This document shows, in pieces, positions 1-8,707 of a stretch of DNA of 33,240 bases; the first letter of the stretch is position 1; every line of letters begins with the position of its first letter. This DNA is from JAFLBB01 sp040007195 (lineage in GTDB: Bacteria; Acidobacteriota; Terriglobia; Bryobacterales; Bryobacteraceae): positions 1 to 33,240 of the forward strand of contig JBDTVQ010000025.1 of NCBI GenBank assembly GCA_040007195.1. The letters run 5' to 3'. The translations under genes and the position numbers were made by a program. The notes under the pieces are model-generated. The model worked only from the letters and a program-made list of their open reading frames with translations. It did no database searches and was not told where the DNA came from.

Positions 1-1234
1 GATAGTGCGACATCGATTTCGAGAGCGAGTCTCCGCGAACGATCATGCGCACGGACCGCGCCACTTCGGAGAAATGAACCGCCGCTTGGCCGGCGGAATT
101 GGCGCCACCGACGATGTATACGTCTTCGTCTTTGCAGGAGGACGACTCTGTGATCGCGGCGCCGTAGTAGATGCCCGCGCCGGTCAGACGGTCCATGCCT
201 TCGATATCCAATCGACGCCATTGCACGCCGGCCGCAATCACGACACTGTGCGCCGCCAGTTCCTGACCGTTGGATAACTTCACGACGCGATACTCGCCGT
301 CGACGATGAGGGTGGCCGCTTCGGCGGGCGCCAGCACCTCCGTTCCGAATCGCTTCACCTGTGTCACGCCACGGCGCGCAAGATCGGCGCCGCTCAGTCC
401 AGAAGGAAAGCCCAGATAATTCTCGATGCGCGAACTGAGCCCGGCCTGGCCACCCGCGGCTTCCCGCTCGACAAGCACGGTTTTCAATCCTTCGGTGCTG
501 CAGTAGAGCGCGCACGCAAGGCCCGCGGGCCCGGCGCCGATCACGATGACATCGTAAAAGCGGCGGCTGGGAATGCTGACCAACCCGAGCTTGTCTGCCA
601 CCTGCGAAAGTTCCGGACGCTCGACGAGAGAGCCGTCGGGGAAAATCATTGCGGGCATAGCGACTTCGCGGTCCCCGATGGCGGCGAGTACGCGCGGATC
701 GGAGAGGCCCCCAGGTTCGAGCCAACGGTACGGCACCTGGCTTTTGGCGAGAAAATCTTTCAGCTTGTGCGTCTCGGGCGCCCACCGCGTTCCGATGATA
801 TAGGCGCCGTCGAAGGCTTCGCGATTGCCTGCCTGCCAGTCGTCCAGTTGATCGTTGAGTACAGGATAGAGGTGCTGGTCCGGCGGCTCCCATGGCTTCA
901 TCAGATAGTGATTCAGCTTGACCTTGTTAATCGCGTCGATGGCCGCTGTGGAATCTGCGTAGGCAGTGAGCAGCACACGGCGCGCTTGAGGCTGAAGCAC
1001 GATTGCCTCGTGCAGGAACTCCGTGCCACTCATCTGTGGCATCCGCTGATCCACCAGGAAGAGCGCCACGCGGTCCCCACGCGAGGTCAACTGGCGGACG
1101 GTGTCCATCGCTTTCTTGGGAGAATCGATCGCGACGATACGGTAGTTCGCCGCGAATTTCGTCTTCAGGTCGCGCTCCACCGCCCGCAATACGGAAAGGT
1201 CGTCGTCAACAGCCAGGATGTATGGTTTCTTCAT
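1..1234 (-). CDS. Fused response-regulator receiver / thioredoxin-reductase-like FAD oxidoreductase (partial, C-terminus outside window)
   Basis: The reading frame is open from an ATG at 1234 to the left edge (411 codons), so the C-terminus is missing. Residues 1-130 form a CheY-like receiver: acidic DDD at 10-12, phosphoacceptor Asp62 (VDQRMP) and Lys113 (MKPW). From about 225 a thioredoxin-reductase-like fold begins with the FAD motif GAGPAG at 233-238. It continues with the GGQAG and IENYLGFP segments and a second nucleotide motif, GGANSAG, near 376. Where thioredoxin reductases have the redox CxxC, this protein reads SSSC (364-367), so it should not reduce thioredoxin in the usual way. 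Fused receiver/FAD oxidoreductases of this kind are a known architecture; their substrate is unclear to me. Its ATG overlaps the TGA of the upstream peroxidase gene (ATGA, 1231-1234), so the two are probably translationally coupled. Function: a redox enzyme or redox-sensing output under phosphorelay control (inferred). Confidence 0.88.
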   Translation of the reverse strand, partial: MKKPYILAVDDDLSVLRAVERDLKTKFAANYRIVAIDSPKKAMDTVRQLTSRGDRVALFLVDQRMPQMSGTEFLHEAIVLQPQARRVLLTAYADSTAAIDAINKVKLNHYLMKPWEPPDQHLYPVLNDQLDDWQAGNREAFDGAYIIGTRWAPETHKLKDFLAKSQVPYRWLEPGGLSDPRVLAAIGDREVAMPAMIFPDGSLVERPELSQVADKLGLVSIPSRRFYDVIVIGAGPAGLACALYCSTEGLKTVLVEREAAGGQAGLSSRIENYLGFPSGLSGADLARRGVTQVKRFGTEVLAPAEAATLIVDGEYRVVKLSNGQELAAHSVVIAAGVQWRRLDIEGMDRLTGAGIYYGAAITESSSCKDEDVYIVGGANSAGQAAVHFSEVARSVRMIVRGDSLSKSMSHY

Positions 1235-1755
1235 TCACGCAGGGCACGCTCGACGGCGGTGACCAACTCGGAGGCTTCCGGGTCGACATTCGGCTCGAAA
1301 CGTTGCAGCACCTTCCCTTGTTTATCCACAAGAATTTTGGTGAAGTTCCATTGGATGTCGCGTCCAGTCTGGCTGACAAGGTGGCGGTACAACGGCGTAA
1401 TGTCGTCGCCCTTCACGCTCACCTTAGCCATCATCGGGAAACTGACGTCGAAGTTACGCTTGCAGAAAGTTTGGATCTCCTGGTTCGTGCCGGGCTCTTG
1501 CGCGCCAAAGTTGTTGGCAGGCACGCCGACGACGACGAATCCATTGTCCTTGTACTTGCGGTAGAGCGCCTCGAGCCCCTTGTACTGCGGCGTGTAACCA
1601 CATTGGCTTGCAACGTTGACGAACAACACCGTCTTGCCCTTGAACTGAGCTAGCGGGGCTTGCGTACCCTCGATGGAATTCATCGTGAATTCATGAACCG
1701 AATCAGGCGCCGGCAACAATACCGCGGCGAACATCAGCAGAAGAATGTGTCTCAT
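1231..1755 (-). CDS. Glutathione peroxidase-family peroxidase (BtuE/GPx-like), exported
   Basis: The protein is 174 residues from the chosen ATG at 1755. It reduces H2O2 or organic hydroperoxides with a peroxidatic cysteine. Visible active-site residues are Cys52 (NVASQCGYT), Gln86 (NNFGAQEPG) and Trp136/Asn137 (WNFTK), the GPx tetrad. Cys98 (QTFCKR) sits where thioredoxin-dependent GPx enzymes carry a resolving cysteine. Residues 1-17 (MRHILLLMFAAVLLPAP) look like a Sec signal peptide, which suggests a periplasmic enzyme. The frame also extends upstream to an ATG at 1818 that overlaps the stop of the RND-OMF gene as ATGA; that start would put 21 residues before the hydrophobic stretch. I prefer 1755 because of the signal peptide, although its upstream AAGGG is only 2 nt away. 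The gene is last but one in the efflux operon and overlaps the FAD oxidoreductase by ATGA. Confidence 0.87.
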   Translation of the reverse strand: MRHILLLMFAAVLLPAPDSVHEFTMNSIEGTQAPLAQFKGKTVLFVNVASQCGYTPQYKGLEALYRKYKDNGFVVVGVPANNFGAQEPGTNQEIQTFCKRNFDVSFPMMAKVSVKGDDITPLYRHLVSQTGRDIQWNFTKILVDKQGKVLQRFEPNVDPEASELVTAVERALRE

Positions 1756-1814
1756 GGCCCTTATAGGATGTACACACTTCACGGAAGGTCGCAGGGTTCC
1801 TCCTACCAGCGGTT

Positions 1815-4800
1815 TCATTGCCATCCCCCCCCCAACGCGCTGTAGAGGCGCACTACGGAGAGCAGTTCGTCGCGTTGAACCTGGGCCAGCCCGAGTTCGG
1901 CGTCGAATAGGGTGCGTTCGGCGTCGAGCACCTGCAAATAGCTGTCAACGCCGCCTTGATAGCGCAGCCGGGAGAGGCGCGTAGCCTCGCGCAGGGCTCG
2001 CAACAATTGCTCTTGTTCGGTGCGTTGTTCGCGCGTTTTTTGCACGCTGACCAGGGCGTCGGAAGTCTCCCGCAAGGCGTTCTGGAAGCTGCGTTCATAA
2101 ATGAGCGCGGCCGCTTCGGAACGGGCGCGGGCGCTCTTGACGCTGGCGCGAAGGGCGCCGCTATTGAAAAGGGGCGCGGTGAAAGTGGGCGCAACCGAGT
2201 ACTGCTTGGCGCGGTCGCTGATGAACTGGGCGAGCGTCAGACTCTCAAAACCGAACAGGCCGGTGAGCGAGAACTGAGGATACTGCGATGCGACAGCGAC
2301 GCCGATGCGGGCGTTGGCGGCACGAAGCGCGGCTTCGGCCTCCTGCAAATCAGGCCGGCGTTGCAGCAGGGTACCCGGCAGGCCGGCGGGTATTTCCGAT
2401 GGCACTTTTTGGCCGATCAAAGTGCCGCGATTCTGAATGGCGCCGGGATTGCGCGCCAGAAGGATGCTCAGAGCATTCTCGAGAATGTTCGCCTGGCGCT
2501 CGAGGACGGGGATGCGGGAACTCGCAGTAAACACCAGTGTCTCGGCTTGGCTCACATCGAGTCCGCTCGCGACACCGCGGCTCTCGCGGGCACGCACCAG
2601 CCGCAGAGATTCCTGGCGCGAGGCGAGCGTCTGGCGCGACACCTCCAACTCGCGATCCAGCTCGATCAGCTGGAAGTATGTGGTCGCCACGTCGGCCACC
2701 AACGAGACGATAACTGTGCGTTGCGCCGCCTCCTGGCGTAGATAATCGGCACGAGCGGCCTCGGTGAGCCTTCGATAGCGCCCCCAGAAATCCAGTTGAA
2801 AAGTCATGTCAAGCACGCTGCTGCCGAAGGTGGCCTCGCGCTGCACGCCCGATGGCACCGGCGTTCCACCGCCAACCGAGATCTCGCGATTCGTCAGTGC
2901 TCCGCGGCCGGAAACGACGGGCAACTGGTTCGACCGCGCCACGGTGATCTGCGCACGGGCGTCGAGAATGTTCTGCGCGGCTATGCGAACGTCGTAATTG
3001 TTTTTCAGGGCCTCGGTCACCAGTTCGCGTAGAGCCTCGTCCTGGAACACTTCGGCCCACTTCATGTCGCCCATGGATGTAGCACTCTCCACAACGGCGT
3101 TGCGATACTGCGGAGGCACCGGCAACTTGGGCGCTTTGTAATTGGGACCCATCATGCAGCCCGACAGCGTCATTGCGACGATCAGGAGCATCGCCACCTG
3201 CGGAGCAAGCGACGGCTTGGGCTTGCCTAATCGATCAGCCAGCCGTTGAAACCATGTGTAGAAGGTGGGGATCATGAACACGCCGAGTATTGTGGCCGCG
3301 AGCATCCCACCGAACACCGCGCTCCCAAGTGATTGGCGGCTCGCCGATCCGGCGCCGGTGGCGCGCACCAGCGGCACCACACCCAGGATGAACGCAAAGC
3401 TCGTCATCAGAATCGGACGGAATCGAAGCGTGGCGGCCTCCAATGCCGCTTCGTCGATCGACACACCAGTGTCGCGCCGTTGCCGGGCGAACTCGACGAT
3501 TAAGATGGCGTTCTTGGCCGCGAGTCCGATGAGCATGATCAGGCCGATGCGGCAATACACGTCGTCGGGGATGCCCCGGAACCACTCCGTGAAGATCGCG
3601 CCGAAGACACCGGCCGGCACACCAAGCACGACGGCGATGGGGATGATCCAGCTTTCAAATTGGGCGGCCAGGAACAACACCACCATCAGCAACGCCAGTG
3701 CAAAAACGCCCGTGCTCGAGCCTGCCTTTTTCTCTTGGTAGGACATCGCCGTCCACTCGAATCCGAAGCCCGCGGGCAGAGTTCGTTCGGCGAGTTTTTC
3801 AGCCGCGTCCAGCGCCTGTCCCGTCGAATACCCGGGCGCGGGACCGCCCAGAATGTCGGCTGAGCGAAACAGGTTGTAGCGCCCAATCGACAGTGGCCCG
3901 TTGGTCGGTTCCATTTTCACTAAGATGCTCAACGGAATCATGTTCCCTGAGAGCGACCGCACATAGTATCGAGAAATATCGCTCGGATCGCGGCGAAACT
4001 GCGGCTCGGCTTGTGCCACCACGCGATAGGTGCGGCCAAACAGGTTGAAGTCGTTTACATAGATGCCGCCCAAGTATGTCTGCATCGCCTGATACACGTC
4101 GACAATCGGCACGCCCATAGAACGCGCACGCTCACGGTCCACGTCCAACTTCAGCTGCGGCTCGTTGGGCACAAAGGTCGAAACCATTTGTCCGAAAGTC
4201 GGGTCTTTCCGTGCCTCAGCCAAAAAGTTGTTCGTCACACGAGCGAGGCCCGCCACGTCGCCTCCCGTGCGATCCTGCAGCTTCATATTCACGCCGCCGG
4301 TGTTGCCCAAGCCGCGGATCGGAGGCGGCTGGAATACGAGAATGAAGGCGCCTTCGATGGCGAATAGCCGCTTTTGCAGGTCTTGCACAACGGCGTTGGT
4401 TTGCTCTTCCGGCTTCGTACGTTCGTCCCACGGCTTCATAATGCCGAACATCGAACCCACGCTCGACGAGGTATCGCCCTTGACGAAACTAGTGCCGACC
4501 AGGTCGAACACGTCGGCCACGCCGGGAGTCTTCAGCATCATCTCCTCAGCTTCGGCCATTACCGCCGCGGTGCGCTCAAGCGAAGCTCCATTGGGCAGAC
4601 CAACATCGACGATGAAGTAGCCTTCGTCCTCGCCAGGAAGGAACCCGGCCGGTGTAACTCTATAGAGGTTCCATGTCATCCCCAGCACAAGCGCAAGAAG
4701 GATCGCCACGATCGCTCCGCGCCGGATAAGCGTTTGGACGACACGCGAGTAGGCGCCGAGCGTCGCATCAAAGATGCGGTTGAATGCATTGAAAAATGGC

Positions 4801-6329
4801 GCGAGGATACTGCGTTTTTCCTCATGCTTGCTTTTGAGCAAGAGGGCGCAGAGCGCTGGGCTGAGCGTCAGCGCATTGATCGCCGACAGCACCACCGACA
4901 CGGCAATGGTCAGTGCGAATTGCTTGTACAACTGGCCCGTAATGCCGGAGAGGAACGCTACCGGCACGAATACCGCCACCAGGATCAGTGCAATCGCAAC
5001 CACCGCTCCCGACACTTCCTGCATCGCGCGGAGCGATGCCGCATGCGGGGTCATACCTTCCGAAATGTGATGTTCCACGGCCTCCACGACGACGATGGCG
5101 TCGTCGACGACAATGCCGATAGCCAGTACAAGGCCGAACAATGTCAGCACGTTCACGGTGAATCCCAGTATGGGGAAGAACATGAACGCACCCACCAGCG
5201 AAACGGGCACGGTGATCAGCGGGATCAGAGTCGCCCGCCAGCTTTGCAGGAAGATGAAAACGACGACGATAACGAGAATAATCGCCTCAACTAGCGTATG
5301 CAACACTTCACTGATCGAGGCGCGAATGAAGTTGGTGGCGTCGTACAAGATCCGGTATCGGATGCCTTTCGGGAAGGTAGCCGAAGCCAATTTCATCTCC
5401 GCGTTCACTTTATTGACGACGTCCACGGCGTTAGTGCCCGGCAATTGGAAGATGAGCATGTTCACCGCCTCGCGCCCGTTCACGCGGGTGAAGCCGGAGT
5501 AGTCGAACGCGCCCAACTCCACGCGCGCCACGTCGCCCACACGCACGACAGAACCGTCGGTATTGGACCGCAGGATAATGTTCTGGAACTCCTCGGGATC
5601 CTTCAACCGGCCCGCGGTACGAATCGTGTATTCGATCTCCTGTCCCTTGGGCGCGGGCGATTGGCCGATGCGGCCAGCGGCAGCCTGCACGTTTTGTTCG
5701 CGAATCGCGGCAATCACGTCGGTCGTGGTCAGCCCGAGCTTAAACATCGCATCCGGCTTCAACCACACCCGCATCCCGTATTCGCGCTCGCCAGGGAGTT
5801 GAACATCCCCGACGCCATAGATACGCGATAGCCGGTCGCGCACATTGATCTTCGAGTAGTTGGAGAGAAAAAGTTGATCGTATGAGTTATCGGGCGATTC
5901 GATCGCCATCGCCAACAGCAGCGACGTCGATTGTTTGCGCACACTGATACCCTGCCGTCGAACTTCGTCCGGCAGTTGCGGTTCTGCCAGCGCCACGCGG
6001 TTTTGCACCTGCACCGCGGCAATGTCCAGGTCCGTGCCCACTTCGAACGTCACCGTGGTCGTAAGGCGTCCGTCATTGGTCGCCTTCGACTCGAAGTACA
6101 GCATGTTCTCCACACCGTTCAATTGCTGTTCGATCGGTGCGGCAACGGTCTCTTCCACCACCTCTGCGCTTGCGCCGAGGTACTGCGCCGTCACGCGAAC
6201 GGTGGGTGGCGTGATTTCCGGATAGCGGTCGATAGGCAAGCCCAGCAGCGTCACGAAGCCCACCAGAGTGATGACGATGGCGAGAACGCTCGCAAACACC
6301 GGTCGATTGATGAAGAAAGTGGAAATCAT
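1815..6329 (-). CDS. RND multidrug efflux pump (HAE1/AcrB type) fused in frame to a NodT-type outer-membrane factor
   Basis: One uninterrupted ORF of 1504 residues. Residues 1-1046 are a full-length AcrB-type proton-driven inner-membrane pump. The N-terminus is MISTFFINRPVFASVLAI, the TM4 proton-relay pair is Asp409/Asp410 (GIVVDDAIVVVE), and the TM10 lysine is Lys939 (AAKNAILIVEFA). Residues 1047-1504 are a complete NodT/TolC-family outer-membrane factor. They begin with a hydrophobic stretch and lipobox (MLLIVAMTLSGC, Cys1058), followed by MMGPNYKAP as in ordinary OMF lipoproteins. The two genes are normally separate; here no stop codon lies between them. Met1047 (3191-3189) could serve as an internal start, with GGTGG just upstream but only about 2 nt away. 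The alternatives are a true fusion, a fusion processed by signal peptidase II, or a sequence error that removed a stop. The gene follows the adaptor gene after 12 bp. Confidence 0.93.
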   Translation of the reverse strand: MISTFFINRPVFASVLAIVITLVGFVTLLGLPIDRYPEITPPTVRVTAQYLGASAEVVEETVAAPIEQQLNGVENMLYFESKATNDGRLTTTVTFEVGTDLDIAAVQVQNRVALAEPQLPDEVRRQGISVRKQSTSLLLAMAIESPDNSYDQLFLSNYSKINVRDRLSRIYGVGDVQLPGEREYGMRVWLKPDAMFKLGLTTTDVIAAIREQNVQAAAGRIGQSPAPKGQEIEYTIRTAGRLKDPEEFQNIILRSNTDGSVVRVGDVARVELGAFDYSGFTRVNGREAVNMLIFQLPGTNAVDVVNKVNAEMKLASATFPKGIRYRILYDATNFIRASISEVLHTLVEAIILVIVVVFIFLQSWRATLIPLITVPVSLVGAFMFFPILGFTVNVLTLFGLVLAIGIVVDDAIVVVEAVEHHISEGMTPHAASLRAMQEVSGAVVAIALILVAVFVPVAFLSGITGQLYKQFALTIAVSVVLSAINALTLSPALCALLLKSKHEEKRSILAPFFNAFNRIFDATLGAYSRVVQTLIRRGAIVAILLALVLGMTWNLYRVTPAGFLPGEDEGYFIVDVGLPNGASLERTAAVMAEAEEMMLKTPGVADVFDLVGTSFVKGDTSSSVGSMFGIMKPWDERTKPEEQTNAVVQDLQKRLFAIEGAFILVFQPPPIRGLGNTGGVNMKLQDRTGGDVAGLARVTNNFLAEARKDPTFGQMVSTFVPNEPQLKLDVDRERARSMGVPIVDVYQAMQTYLGGIYVNDFNLFGRTYRVVAQAEPQFRRDPSDISRYYVRSLSGNMIPLSILVKMEPTNGPLSIGRYNLFRSADILGGPAPGYSTGQALDAAEKLAERTLPAGFGFEWTAMSYQEKKAGSSTGVFALALLMVVLFLAAQFESWIIPIAVVLGVPAGVFGAIFTEWFRGIPDDVYCRIGLIMLIGLAAKNAILIVEFARQRRDTGVSIDEAALEAATLRFRPILMTSFAFILGVVPLVRATGAGSASRQSLGSAVFGGMLAATILGVFMIPTFYTWFQRLADRLGKPKPSLAPQVAMLLIVAMTLSGCMMGPNYKAPKLPVPPQYRNAVVESATSMGDMKWAEVFQDEALRELVTEALKNNYDVRIAAQNILDARAQITVARSNQLPVVSGRGALTNREISVGGGTPVPSGVQREATFGSSVLDMTFQLDFWGRYRRLTEAARADYLRQEAAQRTVIVSLVADVATTYFQLIELDRELEVSRQTLASRQESLRLVRARESRGVASGLDVSQAETLVFTASSRIPVLERQANILENALSILLARNPGAIQNRGTLIGQKVPSEIPAGLPGTLLQRRPDLQEAEAALRAANARIGVAVASQYPQFSLTGLFGFESLTLAQFISDRAKQYSVAPTFTAPLFNSGALRASVKSARARSEAAALIYERSFQNALRETSDALVSVQKTREQRTEQEQLLRALREATRLSRLRYQGGVDSYLQVLDAERTLFDAELGLAQVQRDELLSVVRLYSALGGGWQ
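1825..1833 (-). repeat. G9 homopolymer tract at the RND-OMF / peroxidase junction
   Basis: Nine consecutive G residues on the minus strand encode the GGG just before the C-terminal WQ of the RND-OMF fusion. They end directly before ATG 1824 and 6 nt before ATG 1818 of the peroxidase frame. The tract could act as a Shine-Dalgarno-like element for coupled translation. It is also long enough for polymerase or ribosome slippage. Confidence 0.6.
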
Positions 6330-6341
6330 GATGGCGTTCCC

Positions 6342-7676
6342 TTACTTCGCGTCCGGCGCGGTTTCGGCCACAATTTTTGGAGCCACCTGTGATCCCGGGA
6401 ACGCCTTCTGCAAACCATCGATAATGACCCTGTCGCCCGGCGACAAACCCTTCTCGATTACCCACATCGAGCCGACGCGGTCGGTTGCCGTCACAGTGCG
6501 CGCCACCACCCGATCGTCCTTGTCAAGCAACAGAAGTTGACGCAAGCCCTGCAATTCCTGCACGGCACGCTGCGGCACGACGAATACGCCGTCCTTCATT
6601 CCCGTCCGCAGACGCACGCGGCTGAACTGGCCGGGAAGCAGGATCCGGTTGGGGTTCGGGAAGTCGCCAATCAGTTTCAGCGTGCCCGTCTGGACATTCA
6701 CGGCGCGGTCGGCATAGCGGTAGGTACCCTTGTAGGGATACACGGTGCCGTCTGCAAGCAGCAGTTCCAGCGGCGCCACCGGTACGCCTTTACCCGTCGC
6801 CTGTTGCGAAGCCAACTGCTTGCGCGTGTAGTCGAGGTAATCGCGCTCGGTAACGGTGAACTCTACGTAGATCGGATCGAGCGGGCTGATCAATGTCAGA
6901 GGTTCGGGCGAGTTCGCGGAGACTAGCCCACCGATCTGAATTTTCGTCTCGCCAATGCGTCCGGCCGTCGGTGCCTTGATCTCCGTGAAGCTCAAATTCA
7001 ATTCCGCCAGCTGTAACGCTGCCTTTGCCGACAGTACAGCTGCCTCTGCCTGCTGGATTTGCGTTTTCTGCGTAAGGCGCAACTGGTTCACGTTGGCTTC
7101 GCGAGCGCGGTAGTTATTTTGTGCCACCCGCCCGTTTGCAAGAACCGCGTCCAGATCCTGTTCGGGAAGCGCTTTCTCAGCCACGAGGGGCCTGACGCGT
7201 GAGACGTCCTGCTCGGCTTTGATCAACGACGCCTCAGCCTGAGCCAGTTCGGAATCCGCACGGAGCACTTCCACACCTTCACGGGCGAAGACAACTTGGG
7301 CCTCGGCCCGCGCCAGTTCGGCCGCAGCCTTCTGCACATCGGCGCGGTAGGTGCGTTGATCAATCGCATAGAGGAGTTGTCCTTCCGAGACAAAGTCGCC
7401 CGGGCGGAACAACCACTTTTCGATGTAGCCGTTCACGCGCGAGTTCACCTGCACGGTATTCAACGCAAACGTCGCACCTATGAACTCCTGAAAAATGGGT
7501 ACCGATTTGGTTTGGGCGATAACCGCCGTCACGGGAAACCGCGGCGCCCCCTGTTTAGCCTGAGCTTCCCTCGCCGATCCACCGCAAGCAACCGACAGAA
7601 CGGCGAGGAACAGAAGGGTCAGAAAATTGAATACACGAAGCGGGCGAAGCCTAGTCACGAACGAAGTATGGGCCAT
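6342..7676 (-). CDS. RND efflux periplasmic adaptor (membrane fusion protein, AcrA/MexA type), lipoprotein
   Basis: The protein is 444 residues. A basic N-terminus and hydrophobic stretch end in the lipobox LSVAC, so Cys31 is the likely lipidated residue and the protein is anchored to the inner membrane facing the periplasm. The order is the expected one: beta-barrel strand and first lipoyl half (NSRVNGYIEKWLFRPGDFV), a long alpha-helical hairpin rich in Ala, Glu and Gln (about 105-220), the second lipoyl half (FTEIKAPTAGRIGE), then the barrel and membrane-proximal domains. It bridges the RND pump and the outer-membrane channel encoded by the next ORF, 12 bp downstream. It is the first gene of the efflux operon. 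Operator A (7717-7736) and an inverted repeat (7683-7703) lie just upstream of its ATG, so this gap is the likely control point of the operon. Confidence 0.93.
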   Translation of the reverse strand: MAHTSFVTRLRPLRVFNFLTLLFLAVLSVACGGSAREAQAKQGAPRFPVTAVIAQTKSVPIFQEFIGATFALNTVQVNSRVNGYIEKWLFRPGDFVSEGQLLYAIDQRTYRADVQKAAAELARAEAQVVFAREGVEVLRADSELAQAEASLIKAEQDVSRVRPLVAEKALPEQDLDAVLANGRVAQNNYRAREANVNQLRLTQKTQIQQAEAAVLSAKAALQLAELNLSFTEIKAPTAGRIGETKIQIGGLVSANSPEPLTLISPLDPIYVEFTVTERDYLDYTRKQLASQQATGKGVPVAPLELLLADGTVYPYKGTYRYADRAVNVQTGTLKLIGDFPNPNRILLPGQFSRVRLRTGMKDGVFVVPQRAVQELQGLRQLLLLDKDDRVVARTVTATDRVGSMWVIEKGLSPGDRVIIDGLQKAFPGSQVAPKIVAETAPDAK

Positions 7677-7682
7677 CTAGCC

Positions 7683-7703
7683 CGATTGGATGCAGCCCAA
7701 TCG
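7683..7703. promoter_or_regulatory. Inverted repeat CGATTGG-N7-CCAATCG before the efflux operon
   Basis: A perfect 7-bp inverted repeat with a 7-bp spacer ends 6 nt before the adaptor start codon. The same heptamer CGATTGG recurs at 7724-7730 inside operator A, so this short gap holds three copies. The position suits a repressor or secondary regulator site; this is inference only. Confidence 0.5.
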
Positions 7704-7716
7704 CTCACAGTCGCGA

Positions 7717-7736
7717 AATACCACGATTGGGTTATT
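7717..7736 (-). promoter_or_regulatory. Operator-like site A (efflux operon)
   Basis: Minus-strand reading AATAACCCAATCGTGGTATT. It is one of four 20-bp sites in this window that share 12 invariant positions (TA at 3-4, C at 6 and 8, TCGTGGTA at 11-18). The arms form an imperfect inverted repeat around an 8-bp core. It lies 40 nt upstream of the adaptor start codon, in the 65-bp gap after the pirin gene. A transcription-factor site for the efflux operon is the likely role. Confidence 0.6.
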
Positions 7737-7741
7737 TAATG

Positions 7742-8695
7742 TCAGCTGCCAATCGGTTTGCCCAACAATTCCGGGGCTTTGAGTCGCATACCGCGATACC
7801 GCCGCACGCTGCCGAAGATCGCCTCAGATGCTTCAGGGTCCTCCCAGGATGCACGGGCCTTCGCGATCTCTTCGGCGCTGCGGCCGACAAAGTTCCACCA
7901 CATGACGATGGTCTCCGCGAATGGTGGGCCGCCGAGCAGGAGAAGCCTGGCCCCCGCCGCGCTCTCAATGACAATCTCATTACGGCCAGACCCAAGATAG
8001 TACAAGGTGTTGGGCGTCAACGGCACTCCCGCTACCACTGCGTCTCCGGAGGCCAGGAGTACCCCGTACTCAAATGAGGGGACCATTTCCACGCCCAGCC
8101 TCGCACCCGCATCGACGGCGATCTCTGCACCGATGCCCAGACTGAATTGATTGCCCTTGGACGAAGCACCGGAGAACTCTCCGAGAATCACGGAGACACG
8201 TCCACCCGGGCGCTCCACAACGGGTTGCTCCGATATACATTGATACTCAGGTGCCATGGCACGGCTTTGTTCAGGCAATGCGACCCACAACTGAACGCCG
8301 TCCAACTTGCCGGAATTGTCGCGTGGCGTCTCTTCGGTGTGGGCGATTCCCCGCCCCGCGGTCATTAAACTCAACTGCCCGGGACGAACCAGACACTGGC
8401 TGCCCAGGCTGTCGTTGTGTACAACCTCGCCGGAGAACAGCCATGTCACCGTTTGCAGCCCGATGTGGGGATGCGGCGCAACATCCATCGGCTTTTCTTG
8501 AGCGAATGATACCGGCCCGAAGCGGTCGAAAAAACACCACGGGCCAATCAGCCGCCTTCCGCTTACGGGCAGAACGCGATGAACTTCCAGGGCCCCAAGG
8601 CGCACGGTGCGGTCCGGAAGCGCCTCCATCGCCGAGTTCTCACGCGGTAGCGCACTACATTCTTGCGCTTCGGCCGAAGGCAGAAGATTGCTCAT
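7742..8695 (-). CDS. Pirin family protein (cupin)
   Basis: The protein is 317 residues, a bicupin of the pirin family. The metal-site signatures are visible: PHPHIGLQTVTWL in the first cupin and GIAHTEE further on, corresponding to the His/His/His/Glu iron ligands of characterised pirins. Family members include quercetin 2,3-dioxygenases and redox-sensitive transcription cofactors; the sequence alone does not say which applies. The C-terminal half (LYYLGSGRNEIVIES, LLLGGPPFAE) is the second, pirin-type cupin. The gene starts 12 bp after the stop of response regulator 1, so the two are probably co-transcribed. The ATG at 8695 has AAAGGG only 1 nt upstream; Met23 (MEALPDRTV) is a possible alternative start that keeps the whole fold. 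Confidence 0.9.
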   Translation of the reverse strand: MSNLLPSAEAQECSALPRENSAMEALPDRTVRLGALEVHRVLPVSGRRLIGPWCFFDRFGPVSFAQEKPMDVAPHPHIGLQTVTWLFSGEVVHNDSLGSQCLVRPGQLSLMTAGRGIAHTEETPRDNSGKLDGVQLWVALPEQSRAMAPEYQCISEQPVVERPGGRVSVILGEFSGASSKGNQFSLGIGAEIAVDAGARLGVEMVPSFEYGVLLASGDAVVAGVPLTPNTLYYLGSGRNEIVIESAAGARLLLLGGPPFAETIVMWWNFVGRSAEEIAKARASWEDPEASEAIFGSVRRYRGMRLKAPELLGKPIGS

Positions 8696-8707
8696 TCCCT
8701 TTCATCA

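Noticed and set aside
4374..5294. Long plus-strand frame (306 codons), rich in His, Arg and Asp, inside the RND pump gene
   Set aside because: Low-complexity composition and full overlap with a clearly conserved pump; a shadow frame.
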